Shown here in pieces: positions 7,707-17,791 of a stretch of 64,000 nucleotides of DNA. Both the position numbers and the translations under genes were made by a program. Position 1 is the first letter of the stretch; each line of letters starts with the position of its first letter. Source of the stretch: an uncultured Maribacter sp. (GTDB lineage: Bacteria; Bacteroidota; Bacteroidia; Flavobacteriales; Flavobacteriaceae); the NCBI RefSeq assembly GCF_947500985.1, contig NZ_CANMTX010000001.1, positions 620,001-684,000 on the forward strand. Reading direction: 5' to 3'. The notes under the pieces are model-generated. The model was given only the letters and a program-made list of their open reading frames with translations. It made no database searches and had not been told where the DNA came from.

Positions 7707-10700
7707 TTAGAATATATATCTCAATCCTACTTGTGCTTGCCATCTAGATAACAAACTAGCATCATAACCAAATGTTTCTGTCAACTCTGGATTAAAAGTA
7801 TATGTTGGTATACTAGAATCTGGATCAACCGTAACACCTACCGGCTGAATATTGTTTGGTTGTTGAACCAATCCCCAATCAGAACTGATCATGTTACCAA
7901 TATTCAATACATCAACACTAAATTGAATAGTATTTGTTTTTCCTTCTGATACAGTGATTTTATAATCTTGCAAGAACTTAACATCCCATCTACCTCTCCA
8001 TGGAGCTAAAGCCCCATAGCGCTCTGCATATTGCCCTCTACGATCACTTAAGTAATCATCTTGAGCAATAAAAGCATCAAAAGCAGCACCTTGACCTGTT
8101 CCCGAAAATTGCATTTGACCTATTTCAGTAGATGTTGGTACATAAATAAGATCATTGATTCCTGATCCATCACCATTAATATCACCACCATAAGTATAAT
8201 TAAATCTACCACCTTGAGCATATTCAAAGAATGTAGAAAGTGTAGTTCCCCACTTACCGTTACCGTATTCCCAATTTTTACTGGCTACACCAATGAATCT
8301 ATGCTTATCCCCATATTTAGAAGGTGCTAAAACATCTGCATTTGCATCGTTAATAATTGGGTTGCCTGCAAAAGCATCTGATGTAATCTCTGCTTCAATT
8401 GAATTCACATCTTTAGCATCTAAATAGCTATATGCCAACATTGCATACAAACCTTTATCAAATGTCTTTTGAGCTTTTAATGACGCATTCCAAATTCTAC
8501 CTTTATTAGAGTTTGTAAAAACGTAAGGTCCTGCCCCTAAACCAAAGCTATTTAATAAATCGCCAGCGGTATAAGTCGCTCTTGTATCAACCCCAGACAA
8601 ATTACCTGAAGGAGAAGTCAATGCCCAGTTATGAACATGTGGTCCATTGATATCTTTAGTATAAGATAAATCTGCAGTAAGGACCATACCATTATCTAAA
8701 CGTTTATCTGCACCTAAATTAGTTCTCCAAACTTGTGGAAACTTATAATCTGGATCAACCGCTTGCAAGAAAAATACATCTGGTGATGAAATTTGATTTC
8801 CTAACCATACGAATGGGAAACGACCTGTAAACAAACCAGAACCACCTCGTAATTGTAAAGATCTATCGCCGTACACATCATAGTTAAAACCTACTCTTGG
8901 TGAAATCAACCAATCATTAGAAGGCATTTGAGTATTGTCTATAAATACAGTTTCACCCGTATTTGGGTTTTGGTATGGTTGATCTGCAATAACAAAACCT
9001 CTATCGATTACATCTTGTGCTTTTTCTGCAGAATCAAAGAACAACGGCTTATCGAAACGAACACCGTATGTTAATTTAAATTTCTCGCTTACATTCCATT
9101 CATCTTGAACGTAAAATGCCAATTGACCTACATTAGTTTCTGCCAAAGCCCAACCTTCGCCATCTGGTACCGCATTGTTAGCATTAAAAGTAGCTTGTGG
9201 ACCAGCAAAATCATAAGATGATGCATCAAATTCAGCTATATCTACGCTTCCAAATTTTGAAAATCCGTAAGCTGTTAGATTAAAAGAATTATCGAACATA
9301 AATTTCTCTAATGAGAAACCTACTGTATACGTATGATCACCTTTATAGAAATTAAGATTGTTCGTTATCTGAAATACCTTTTGATCCAATCTATTATGTG
9401 CAGAAAAAGGCTAGTGCCCCGCAATTATATAATTAGACCCGTCTTTTGCTATATTAATTGAAGGAGCGGGTGTAGAAAACGGATTTCTATAATCGTCAAA
9501 GTGGGTATATCCTACTTGTAACTTATTAGAAGCCGTTTCTGATAAGGTTGAGTTCAATTCAACTTGAATAGACTTTAGGTCATTATTTATTTCATATCCT
9601 GAATTCTGAAACTGTAATGTGTTTGCATTAGGACCTCTAAATTGTATTGCCGTTGGGTGTGCAGGTTTCTCTTTTGAAGATTTCAAAAAGTTATAAATAA
9701 CTGCTAAACGATTATTATCGTTAATATTCCAATCTAACTTAAAAAGACCTTTTATAGATTCAGCATCATGTGTAAAACCTTCGTAAGTACCTGGATCATA
9801 ACCAACTGCCAATAACTGATTTTGCACATTAATTAAATCACTTTCTAATACTCTAGATTCATTGATTGCTCCTGAACCTGTATTTGGCACCCAACCATTA
9901 GTACCTAAATCTGTACGTTCGTCTTTTTCAAAGTTGGCGAAGAAGAATAATTTGTTCTTAACAATTGGACCACCAATACTTACTCCGTACTGACTTTGAT
10001 CTAGTTTAGGCTTAACGATGTCATCACCTTTAATTTTACCACCGGTCATATCTTCATTTCTGAAGAAACCGTAAACAGTACCGTGAAATTCGTTAGAACT
10101 ACTCTTAGTAACTGCATTTACAGAAGCTCCTGTAAATCCTGATTGTGTTACATCATAGGGCGCTATTGATACTTGAATTTGCTCGATTGCATCTAAAGAA
10201 ATAGGTTGCGAATCTGTTTGACCACCTGGGGTCGCAGCATCTAAACCAAAAGGATTGTTGAAAATAGCTCCATCTAAAGAGAAATTATTGAATTGGTCAT
10301 TTCGTCCTCCAAATGAATTTCCACTTGCCGTTGGCTCTAAACGTGTAAAATCTGCAACAGAACGAGAAATAGTTGGTAGTCGTGTTAATTCTCTTCTACC
10401 TACGCTTGTTTCCGCACCAGTACGGTCGCTACTAAAAGTACCTGAACGATCAGACACAACAGTAACTTCATCTAATGCTTGACTTTCACTTGCTAATTTA
10501 ATATCAACATTGAAAGTTTGCCCTAATGACAAATTAACATCGGTAAGTTCTTAAGGTTTAAAACCTACATATGAAATTTCAACTTTGTAAGGACCACCAA
10601 CACGAAGGTTTAAAAGGTTGAATCTACCATCTTCATTGGTAATTGATCCGTACTTAGTACCCGTTGGAGTGTGGACAGCGACAATATTTGCGCCAAATAG

Positions 10701-10814
10701 TGGAAGATTTTGGTCATCCATTACTAAACCTCGAATATTTGAGGTGGTAACTTGACCGTAAGCTGCGCCTACAAAAAGTAGGAACAGTACTTGAAAAAAC
10801 AAGTTGTTTTTCAT
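7707..10814 (-). pseudogene. TonB-dependent receptor (OmpA/SusC-like, ~1035 codons) interrupted by two in-frame stops
   Basis: From ATG 10814 the frame runs to 7707 with the same phase throughout. The N-terminus has a signal peptide (ending AAYGQ), then a carboxypeptidase-regulatory-like domain (IRGLVMDDQNLPLFGANI, DGRFNLLNLRVGGPY), a plug (GFTGASVNAVTKSSSNEFHG) and a large barrel ending in VGLRYIF. Codon 88 is TAA (10551-10553), after YVGFKP. Codon 468 is TAG (9411-9413), after IAGH. There are no frameshifts or deletions, and the coding text on both sides of each stop reads as normal receptor. Both stops could come from one-base changes of glutamine codons. No ATG lies just after either stop (only TTG codons), so pieces are unlikely to be made. 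TAG and TAA are used as normal stops elsewhere in the window. Confidence 0.8.
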
Positions 10815-10866
10815 TTTAATTGGTTTTGAGTTATTTATGAGTTCTTTAACAAAAATACCAATAAAG

Positions 10867-10892
10867 AAAGAGCTATGCAGGCATAGCTCTTT
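10867..10892 (-). terminator. terminator of the rpsF-rpsR-rplI operon
   Basis: A perfect inverted repeat (AAAGAGCTAT/ATAGCTCTTT around GCAGGC) about 25 bases past the rplI stop on the minus strand, followed by a T-rich stretch. Confidence 0.85.
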
Positions 10893-10917
10893 TAAATTTA
10901 TCAACTTAGATAGTTAA

Positions 10918-11370
10918 TTATTTTTGCTCCGCAACTACTTCGAAAGCAAAATCAACAATCACCTCACGGTGTAATCTAATTTGTGCGTTGTAAGGTCCAG
11001 TTCTTTTAACCGCACCACCTTGAATGCTAATGAATTTTTTGTCAATTGCATGACCTTCTTTTTCAATTGCAGCAGCCAAATCACCATTGGTAACAGAACC
11101 GAATAATTTATCGGCAGTACCTGTTTTAGCAGTAATTTTTAATTCTAAAGCTTTTAATGCTTCTTCTACTTTCTTAGCAGCATCAACAACTTTTTTATCT
11201 TTATGTGCTCTTTGCTTTAAGTTCTCAGCTAAAACTTTTTTAGCAGAAACGGTAGCCATAGCAGCTAAGCCTTGAGGTATAAGGAAATTTCTTCCGTAAC
11301 CGTTCTTAACATTTACTACGTCGTCTTTAAAACCTAAATTTTGTACGTCTTCTTTTAATATAAGCTCCAT
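10918..11370 (-). CDS. rplI: 50S ribosomal protein L9
   Basis: 150 residues. N-terminal MELILKEDVQNLGFKDDVV and VKNGYGRNFLIPQGLA are the L9 signature that binds 23S rRNA. A central Lys/Ala-rich helix connects to the C-terminal domain (GSVTNGDLAAAIE). It is the last gene of rpsF-rpsR-rplI and is followed by a strong hairpin. Confidence 0.97.
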   Translation of the reverse strand: MELILKEDVQNLGFKDDVVNVKNGYGRNFLIPQGLAAMATVSAKKVLAENLKQRAHKDKKVVDAAKKVEEALKALELKITAKTGTADKLFGSVTNGDLAAAIEKEGHAIDKKFISIQGGAVKRTGPYNAQIRLHREVIVDFAFEVVAEQK

Positions 11371-11382
11371 GATTCTTTTCTT

Positions 11383-11679
11383 TTATTTTAATAAATCAGC
11401 AACATATGGCATTAATGCCAAATGACGAGCTCTTTTTACGGCTTGTGCCACTTTTCTTTGATACTTCAATGAAGTTCCAGTAAGTCTTCTAGGTAACAAT
11501 TTACCTTGCTCGTTTACCAACTTCAATAAAAAATCAGCATCTTTATAATCTACGTACTTAATACCAGATTTTTTAAAACGACAATACTTCTTCTTAGTGT
11601 TGGTTTCAATGTTTAATGGAGTAAGATACCTGATCTCTCCATCTTTCTTTCCTTTTGCCTGTTGTTGTAATGTTGCCAT
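11383..11679 (-). CDS. rpsR: 30S ribosomal protein S18
   Basis: 98 residues with the S18 core: [16 protein letters not shown], then [19 protein letters not shown] and [19 protein letters not shown]18 binds S6 in the small subunit platform, in keeping with its position between rpsF and rplI (spacings of 5 and 12 bases). Unlike many Proteobacteria, no priB or ssb lies between rpsF and rpsR. Confidence 0.97.
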   Translation of the reverse strand: MATLQQQAKGKKDGEIRYLTPLNIETNTKKKYCRFKKSGIKYVDYKDADFLLKLVNEQGKLLPRRLTGTSLKYQRKVAQAVKRARHLALMPYVADLLK

Positions 11680-11684
11680 AATAC

Positions 11685-12026
11685 TTAAGCTTTAGCGGTT
11701 TTGTTTCTTGTTCTTCTTTTTTCTGCCCATGCAACAGCGTGCTTGTCCAACTTAACGGTCAAGAAACGCATAACACGTTCATCTCTTCTAAACTCCTGTT
11801 CGTAAGGTGTAACTACCTCACCAGTGTTAGTAAATTCAAACAAGTGGTAAAAGCCACTCTTTTTGTTTTGAATAGGATAAGCTAATTTTTTTAGCCCCCA
11901 ATTCTCTTTAGCTACCATTTTGGCGCCATTGTTAATTAAGAAATCTTCGAATTTCTTAACTGTTTCCTCTATCTGAACATCAGATAGAACGGGATTCAAA
12001 ATGAAAACAGTTTCGTAATGGTTCAT
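11685..12026 (-). CDS. rpsF: 30S ribosomal protein S6
   Basis: 113 residues starting [14 protein letters not shown], the S6 start. [21 protein letters not shown] and [15 protein letters not shown] are family motifs. First gene of a three-gene ribosomal operon; a -7 element lies 23 bases upstream. Confidence 0.97.
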   Translation of the reverse strand: MNHYETVFILNPVLSDVQIEETVKKFEDFLINNGAKMVAKENWGLKKLAYPIQNKKSGFYHLFEFTNTGEVVTPYEQEFRRDERVMRFLTVKLDKHAVAWAEKRRTRNKTAKA

Positions 12027-12049
12027 ATTATATTTGTTTTTAAAGAGTG

Positions 12050-12057
12050 CAAAAATA
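12050..12057 (-). promoter_or_regulatory. -7 element of the rpsF operon promoter
   Basis: TATTTTTG on the minus strand fits TAnnTTTG, 23 bases before the rpsF ATG. No TTG at the expected -33 position was found. Confidence 0.4.
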
Positions 12058-12256
12058 GATATTTTTTTAAAATAATTATAAGAAATACGAATATTCTTCG
12101 TTATTAAGTGGTAACAACATTAAAAATTAATCCAAATCTTAAATATATCATCATTACCAATTACACGATCAACAGTGCATTGTTCACATCTTTTGTTGCA
12201 GTTCAGCATGTTTTTTCGGTTCTTTGTCGATGATTTAACCCCACAAATCAACCCTT

Positions 12257-12949
12257 ATGAAGTTAAGAAGTATCATCGTTGACGACTCATCTATGCAAAG
12301 GATGGCCGTTGCCAAGTTGGTAAACAATCATCCGAATTTGACAATGGTAGCTGAATACAGTAATGCTATCGAGGCCAAAAACGGAATCAAGAACCATGAG
12401 ATCGATCTTATATTTCTTGATGTTGAGATGCCAATCATTACAGGATTTGACCTACTCGAGTCCCTAGAAAACAGTCCTCAGGTAATTTTGATTACCGGTA
12501 AACCAGATTATGCACTTAAAGCATTTGACTATGACGTAACGGATTATTTACATAAGCCGATTACCATGGCACGTTTTGACGCATCTGTTAAAAGAGCTGT
12601 TGCGAACTACGAACAATTGCACAGAGTCAATGAAGACGAAGAGCACATTTTCGTAAAGAGTAACCTAAAGAAAAGAAAGGTTATTTTAAATGATATTAAG
12701 TGGATTGAAGCACTTGGTGACTACATAAAACTAGTAACTGATGAAGCTAATATCGTAATCTTATCAACAATGAAGTCTTTTGAAAAGCAATTGCCAGAAG
12801 ATAAGTTTTTAAGAATTCACAAATCATACATCATTAACCTTGAAAAGGTTGAAAAATTCAACAGTAAAAACGTTGAAGTTAGCGGTAGATCAATACCTCT
12901 AAGTAGAAATAAAAAGACAGAATTAGCGGAAGCGCTAAGTAACGTATAA
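12257..12949 (+). CDS. LytTR-family response regulator
   Basis: 230 residues. Receiver domain (about 1-120) with acidic pair Asp9/Asp10, phospho-acceptor Asp55 in FLDVEMP and the Lys of LHKP. A LytTR DNA-binding domain follows (about 130-228; HIFVKSNLKKRKV, then WIEALGDYIKLV, FLRIHKSYIINLEKVE). These proteins bind DNA after phosphorylation. No histidine kinase gene adjoins it, so its partner is elsewhere. The 230-base upstream gap holds both this promoter and that of rpsF; I saw no convincing -7 element for this gene. Confidence 0.9.
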   Translation: MKLRSIIVDDSSMQRMAVAKLVNNHPNLTMVAEYSNAIEAKNGIKNHEIDLIFLDVEMPIITGFDLLESLENSPQVILITGKPDYALKAFDYDVTDYLHKPITMARFDASVKRAVANYEQLHRVNEDEEHIFVKSNLKKRKVILNDIKWIEALGDYIKLVTDEANIVILSTMKSFEKQLPEDKFLRIHKSYIINLEKVEKFNSKNVEVSGRSIPLSRNKKTELAEALSNV

Positions 12950-12972
12950 TATATGGTATAATTTTACTTTCA

Positions 12973-13000
12973 AAAAAGACCGCTAATTAGCGGTCTTTTT
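12973..13000. terminator. bidirectional terminator between the LytTR regulator and priA
   Basis: A perfect palindrome of 14 bp per arm (AAAAAGACCGCTAA and its complement), flanked by A and T runs, between convergent genes. It can serve both. Confidence 0.9.
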
Positions 13001-13004
13001 TAGT

Positions 13005-15461
13005 TTATATATGGTCTACATTATATATGACCCTAACACTTCTATACATTGCCACTGCTTTAAACGATTTTTCTATTCGCCTAATATTTGCTTTTGTCTG
13101 CGGCAATGAATGTGCTTTTTGAACTTTTATAACGATATGTTTCAAATACTGATTTCTAATTCTCGCCACTGGCGGATATTCAGGTCCCAAAACAGTACCA
13201 CCAAAATTAGTACGTAGCGCCCCTGCAAACCAATCTGCAGCTTCATTCAGCACATTGTAATTTTTATGCTTAAATGTTACCTTAATAATTCTATTTACCG
13301 GAGGATATTTAAATTGCTCTCTTTCATACAGCTGCTCGGTATACATACCTTCATAATCACTGGTAGTTACTTGTTTTAATATTTGATGATATGGATTATA
13401 GGTCTGTATAACTACGCGACCTCTTTTTTTGGTTCGCCCTGCCCTACCCGATACTTGCGTTAATAATTGATAGGTTCTCTCATGAGCACGATAATCAGGA
13501 AAATTTAATAACGAATCTGCATTCATAACCCCTACCAAATTCACATTTCTAAAATCGAGGCCTTTAGTTACCATTTGGGTACCTACCAAAATATCTAACT
13601 CGTTTTGCTCAAAAGCCGTAATTATTTTTTCATAACCATGTTTGCCCCTGGTAGTATCTAAATCCATTCTACCAACTTTAGCTTCTGGAAATAACGCTGA
13701 AACCTCTTTCTCTATTTGTTCGGTACCAAAACCTTTGGTATCTAAATCTGGACTACCACATGCAAAACAAATTTCTGGCAATGCTGTATGATGACCACAG
13801 TAATGACAACGTAATTGATTTCTATATTGATGATACGTTAAACTTACATCGCAGTTTGGGCATTGCGGTGTATGACCGCATGTTAAACACTCCATTAATG
13901 GCGCAAAACCACGTCTATTCTGAAAAAGTATGATTTGCGCACCTTCTTTAAGGGTTTCTTCAATTTCCATAAAAAGACGCTCAGAGAAATGACCTTTCAT
14001 CTTTCTTTTTCTAGAAGCTTCTTTAATATCTACCAACTCCATTTCTGGCATTAGCACATTACCATAACGTCTGGTAATTTCCGCGTAGCCATATTTACCC
14101 GTTTGCACATTGTAATAACTTTCTACACTTGGTGTTGCCGAACCTAACAGAATACCTGCCTTATGTAAATGACCTAATACTATAGCAGCATCTCTAGCGT
14201 GATATCTTGGTGCCGGATCAAATTGCTTGAAAGAACTCTCGTGTTCCTCATCAACAATTACCAATCCCAACTTACTAAAGGGCAAATACATTGCTGAACG
14301 TGCACCTATCACCAATTGTGCCTTAGGTTTTGCTTGCAAAACGTTTTGCCAAACCTCTACACGCTCTTGAACATTATATTTAGAATGGTATATGGCTATT
14401 CTTTCTCCAAAATATTCTTGAAGTCTACTAATAAGCTGCGTTGTTAAGGCAATTTCTGGCAATAAATACAAAGCTTGCAGCCCTTTTTCTAAACATTCTT
14501 CAATTAGCTTTACGTAAACCTCTGTTTTACCCGAAGATGTTACCCCTTTTAGCAAGGTAACTTTATTGGCTTCGAAAGAAGCTTTTATATCAAGTAAGGC
14601 TGTTTCTTGATATTCATTTAAATCCTTAGTATCAGAATTATCTGGATCACCATCATAATTGACTCGATCGGTCTTAATAAAATACTCCTCTAAAATTCCC
14701 TTATCGACCAGCGACTTTATAACTGCTTTAGAGCTGTTGCTAGATTTTTCAAGTTCAGAAACCTTAATCGGATTTTGACTTTTTCCCTGCAATTGAAATA
14801 ATGAAAGTACAACTTGACTTTGCTTAGGTGCTCTCGTAAGTGAATTTAATAACTCTTCTAATTTTTCATCAGATGTATGCTCTGTACCCAATTTAACATA
14901 CCTAACCAACTTTGGTTTGTATTGATCATATACTTCTTCTTTTAAAACAATTACTTTTTTCTTTAATAACCGTTGAAGTATAGGCAGTACATTTTTACGC
15001 TCTATTATTGAAGAAACTTCTTGAACCTTTAGTATAGATTGATGTTGTAATGCTTCAAATACTAAAAACTCATCATCTAAAAGTTCATTTTCATCTATTT
15101 CGTATGCCGTATTTCTAAGAACTAAGGTTTCACTTTCTAATAAAAAAGCACTAGGTAGAGCACTTCGCACCACTTCGCCCAAAGTACACATGTAATAGGA
15201 AGCTATCCATTCCCAATGTTTAAGCTGGGTCTCATTTACTATGGGGTATTCGTCTAATAACTCATGAATTTCTTTTGCCTCGTAGACTTCTGGTGGATTA
15301 TTGTGAATGCTCTGAACTAGCCCCGTATAAATTTTAGATTTACCAAAAGGTACCGCTACACGCATACCTGGCTGCAGTAATGCCGCCTCTTCTTCGGTTA
15401 TACTGTAAGTAAAACTTTTCTCTAGCGGAATAGGTAATATTACGTTAATAAAGTTCGCCAT
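13005..15461 (-). CDS. priA: primosomal replication-restart helicase PriA
   Basis: 818 residues from ATG 15461 (MANFINVILPIPLEKSF); an upstream GTG/ATG extension would run into the preceding gene. N-terminal DNA-binding region, Walker A GVTSSGKTEVY, DEEH box in IVIDEEHESSF, and SAT in LLGSATPS. Eight zinc-binding cysteines occur in the order CLTCGH, CPNC, CHYCG, CFACG. Helicase motifs VGTQMVTKGLDF and QVSGRAGR follow. It reloads DnaB at stalled forks. Last gene of nadC-brkB-DUF2147-priA; a gap of two bases separates it from DUF2147. Confidence 0.96.
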   Translation of the reverse strand: MANFINVILPIPLEKSFTYSITEEEAALLQPGMRVAVPFGKSKIYTGLVQSIHNNPPEVYEAKEIHELLDEYPIVNETQLKHWEWIASYYMCTLGEVVRSALPSAFLLESETLVLRNTAYEIDENELLDDEFLVFEALQHQSILKVQEVSSIIERKNVLPILQRLLKKKVIVLKEEVYDQYKPKLVRYVKLGTEHTSDEKLEELLNSLTRAPKQSQVVLSLFQLQGKSQNPIKVSELEKSSNSSKAVIKSLVDKGILEEYFIKTDRVNYDGDPDNSDTKDLNEYQETALLDIKASFEANKVTLLKGVTSSGKTEVYVKLIEECLEKGLQALYLLPEIALTTQLISRLQEYFGERIAIYHSKYNVQERVEVWQNVLQAKPKAQLVIGARSAMYLPFSKLGLVIVDEEHESSFKQFDPAPRYHARDAAIVLGHLHKAGILLGSATPSVESYYNVQTGKYGYAEITRRYGNVLMPEMELVDIKEASRKRKMKGHFSERLFMEIEETLKEGAQIILFQNRRGFAPLMECLTCGHTPQCPNCDVSLTYHQYRNQLRCHYCGHHTALPEICFACGSPDLDTKGFGTEQIEKEVSALFPEAKVGRMDLDTTRGKHGYEKIITAFEQNELDILVGTQMVTKGLDFRNVNLVGVMNADSLLNFPDYRAHERTYQLLTQVSGRAGRTKKRGRVVIQTYNPYHQILKQVTTSDYEGMYTEQLYEREQFKYPPVNRIIKVTFKHKNYNVLNEAADWFAGALRTNFGGTVLGPEYPPVARIRNQYLKHIVIKVQKAHSLPQTKANIRRIEKSFKAVAMYRSVRVIYNVDHI

Positions 15462-15463
15462 AG

Positions 15464-15904
15464 TTATCCCTCCACACGTATCCATGTTTGGGTTCTGTAG
15501 ATAAATGCCAAATACCCTCGCACTTTTAACTCATCTTCATTTTCTGGATTTAACCATATCTTAAAACGAAAAGTCATTGCTTGTTCTGGATCAAATAGTC
15601 GCTTACCCTTCCATTCTCCATCATCATGCAACTCACCGTCTGTAATAATTTCCATACCGGTTACGGGTTTATCTTTTAACTCTCCATCGCATTTATCACA
15701 AATTCTTCCTTCTTGCCCTTCTTCTAAAATCTTAACGACCTTACCATACATTTTTCCTTCTTTCTTATAGATTTCTATTACACCTTTTGGCAAACCTGTG
15801 CGGTCATCAATTGTTTTCCACTTACCAAAAACGGACTGAGCAGAAATGCTCATTGTAATAAATACTGTGAATAGAATAGTTAACTGTATGCTCTTATTTA
15901 TCAT
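15464..15904 (-). CDS. DUF2147 domain protein, exported
   Basis: 146 residues with a signal peptide ending at ISAQS. The mature part has SVFGKWKTIDDRTGLPKGV, the WxxxD start of DUF2147, a CDKC pair, and GMEIITDGELHDDGEWKGKRLFDPE, with the typical LKVRGYLAFIYRTQTW near the end. Members are small periplasmic beta-barrel-like proteins of unknown role. The start overlaps the end of the BrkB gene by 11 bases. Confidence 0.85.
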   Translation of the reverse strand: MINKSIQLTILFTVFITMSISAQSVFGKWKTIDDRTGLPKGVIEIYKKEGKMYGKVVKILEEGQEGRICDKCDGELKDKPVTGMEIITDGELHDDGEWKGKRLFDPEQAMTFRFKIWLNPENEDELKVRGYLAFIYRTQTWIRVEG

Positions 15905-16868
15905 TCTTTTTTGTGATTTTACGTAATGTATTCAGCGATGCGTTCAGCTCGAACCCAAGTAGCAATATATTAGAATTTAACCATATGTAGACCATTAAAA
16001 TTAATAATCCTCCTAACGCACCATATAATTCATTATATCTGGCGAACTTTTCAACATAAATTCCGAAGAGATATGATGTTAATAAAAACAGGGTAGTTGT
16101 CATTAAGGCTCCAAAAGAAAAAAACTTTGCTTGCTTTCCTTCTCTTGTACCAAAATAATAAAGTATTGCAGTAGTAAAATAAGATAGAATTATAAAGAAT
16201 AACACTTTTGCTATTTGCACCCCTACTACTTCATCTTCACCCAATATATACCCGCCTTGTTTTGCAGCGAATTCAGATAAATAACCAAGCACATAAAATT
16301 CAAAATATATATACGCTACAAACCCCACTATAATTAATATTGCCAAAATCAGACCCACCATCAAGGCATATAAATACTGCCTAAAAAAATGTCGTGTTAG
16401 ATCGATATGATACGATGTTTCGAAACCGCCAAAGATGGAGTTTACACCGTTAGCAATTAGAAATATTGAAAGCAAAAATGCCGATGAGAGTAAGCCACCG
16501 CGTTTTTGGTCTTTTATTTGCTGAAACACCTCTCCAAAATAATCACCAGTTGCACTTGGCAAAAAAGACTCTAAAAATAACTGGAATTGCACATCGAAAT
16601 CTCCGTGCTCAATACTAATATAAGACACCATAAACGGAACCAAAGTCACCATGAAAATTATCAATGGAAATAGTGCCATAAATAGACTAAAGGCAATAGC
16701 ACTGGCACGAGTAGACAAAGTACCTCTTAAAATACCAAGTACATACATTTCTATTAGGTCATAAATAGAAAGCCCCTCAAAACCAGGTAGCCTAATTTGT
16801 TTTAGAAATCTGACAAACCAATTTACAATAGGAATTTTTGCTAGCTTTTCTTCGACCTCTAAAGACAT
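15894..16868 (-). CDS. YihY/BrkB family inner-membrane protein
   Basis: 324 residues with about six membrane helices. The N-terminal STRASAIAFSLFMALFPLIIF and the PSATGDYF turn are characteristic, as is YGALGGLLILMVYIWLNS near the end. The family is of unknown function despite the historical label ribonuclease BN. It touches nadC without a gap and overlaps DUF2147, so it is co-translated with both. Confidence 0.9.
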   Translation of the reverse strand: MSLEVEEKLAKIPIVNWFVRFLKQIRLPGFEGLSIYDLIEMYVLGILRGTLSTRASAIAFSLFMALFPLIIFMVTLVPFMVSYISIEHGDFDVQFQLFLESFLPSATGDYFGEVFQQIKDQKRGGLLSSAFLLSIFLIANGVNSIFGGFETSYHIDLTRHFFRQYLYALMVGLILAILIIVGFVAYIYFEFYVLGYLSEFAAKQGGYILGEDEVVGVQIAKVLFFIILSYFTTAILYYFGTREGKQAKFFSFGALMTTTLFLLTSYLFGIYVEKFARYNELYGALGGLLILMVYIWLNSNILLLGFELNASLNTLRKITKKNDK

Positions 16869-17726
16869 CTACACCGCTTTTAAACTCAAATCTAAATTAT
16901 AAACCGAATGTGTTAATGCACCCGAAGAAATATAATCTACACCGCATTCTGCATAATCCCTAATCGTTTTTTCATTGATCCCACCCGAAGATTCTGTCAA
17001 ACACGTATTACCAATTAATCTTACAGCTTCGCGAGTATCTTCATAATTAAAATTATCAATCAATATTCGATACACTCCTTCTGTCTCTAATATTTCTTTG
17101 ATTTCGCCTAAGTTTCTTGCCTCAACGATAATCTTTAAATCGCGACCCGTTTCTTTTAAGTAGTTTTTAGTCTTATTGATTGCTTTTGCAATTCCGCCAG
17201 CAAAATCAATATGATTATCCTTTAGCATAATCATATCGTACAATGCGAATCTGTGATTTTCTCCACCACCAATTTTAACCGCCCATTTCTCTAGGGCACG
17301 AATACCTGGGGTTGTTTTTCTGGTATCCAGAATTTTTGTACCAGTACCCTTCAACAGATTAACGAACATATGGGTTTTGGTAGCTATTGCACTCATTCTT
17401 TGCATTGCATTCAATACTAAACGCTCAGCTTTTAGTATGCTTTGAGAACTACCTTCTACATAAAATACAATATCACCGTGACTTACTGGTGTACCGTCTT
17501 TAATTAGAACTTCTATCTTTAAATTAGGATCAACAAAATAAAATACAAGCTCAGCAAAATCTACTCCGGCAATGATTCCTTCATCTTTTACCAATAATTT
17601 TGCTTTACCAGTAGCTGTATCAGGAATGCATGCCAACGAACTATGATCACCATCACCAACATCTTCACGAATGGCATTTGCTATGATTAATGTAATCTCT
17701 TCTTTAAATTGTTCTTCTGAAATCAT
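16869..17726 (-). CDS. nadC: nicotinate-nucleotide diphosphorylase (carboxylating)
   Basis: 285 residues. Converts quinolinate and PRPP to nicotinate mononucleotide in NAD synthesis. Motifs: EDVGDGDHSS at the start, ERLVLNAMQRMSAIAT, ILDTRKTTPGIRALEKWAV with the Arg/Lys of the phosphate site, GGGENHRFALYDMIMLKDNHI, and the late SSGGI. First gene of the operon with brkB and priA; divergent from rlmH. Confidence 0.97.
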   Translation of the reverse strand: MISEEQFKEEITLIIANAIREDVGDGDHSSLACIPDTATGKAKLLVKDEGIIAGVDFAELVFYFVDPNLKIEVLIKDGTPVSHGDIVFYVEGSSQSILKAERLVLNAMQRMSAIATKTHMFVNLLKGTGTKILDTRKTTPGIRALEKWAVKIGGGENHRFALYDMIMLKDNHIDFAGGIAKAINKTKNYLKETGRDLKIIVEARNLGEIKEILETEGVYRILIDNFNYEDTREAVRLIGNTCLTESSGGINEKTIRDYAECGVDYISSGALTHSVYNLDLSLKAV

Positions 17727-17779
17727 ATGTATTAAATCTATTGTGTTGCTAATTTACAAATCCATTTGCGAAATTGATT

Positions 17780-17787
17780 TACTTTTG
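17780..17787 (+). promoter_or_regulatory. possible -7 element for rlmH, close to the start codon
   Basis: TACTTTTG fits TAnnTTTG and ends 4 bases before the ATG at 17792. If used, the transcript would start at or within the start codon, giving a leaderless mRNA. No TTG is present at a normal -33 spacing. Confidence 0.35.
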
Positions 17788-17791
17788 GCAT

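Noticed and set aside
9411-10532. Two later parts of the TonB receptor as independent genes
   Set aside because: Each would start at an internal TTG with no signal peptide; an outer-membrane barrel could not be exported. They belong to one interrupted gene.
7707-10814. Recoded stops (TAG/TAA as amino acids)
   Set aside because: Other genes in the window end with TAG and TAA at positions consistent with family lengths (for example the NUDIX gene with TAG), so general recoding is not supported.
10551-10904. Start of the broken receptor at 10904
   Set aside because: That extension runs through the rplI terminator hairpin; the ATG at 10814 gives a normal signal peptide.
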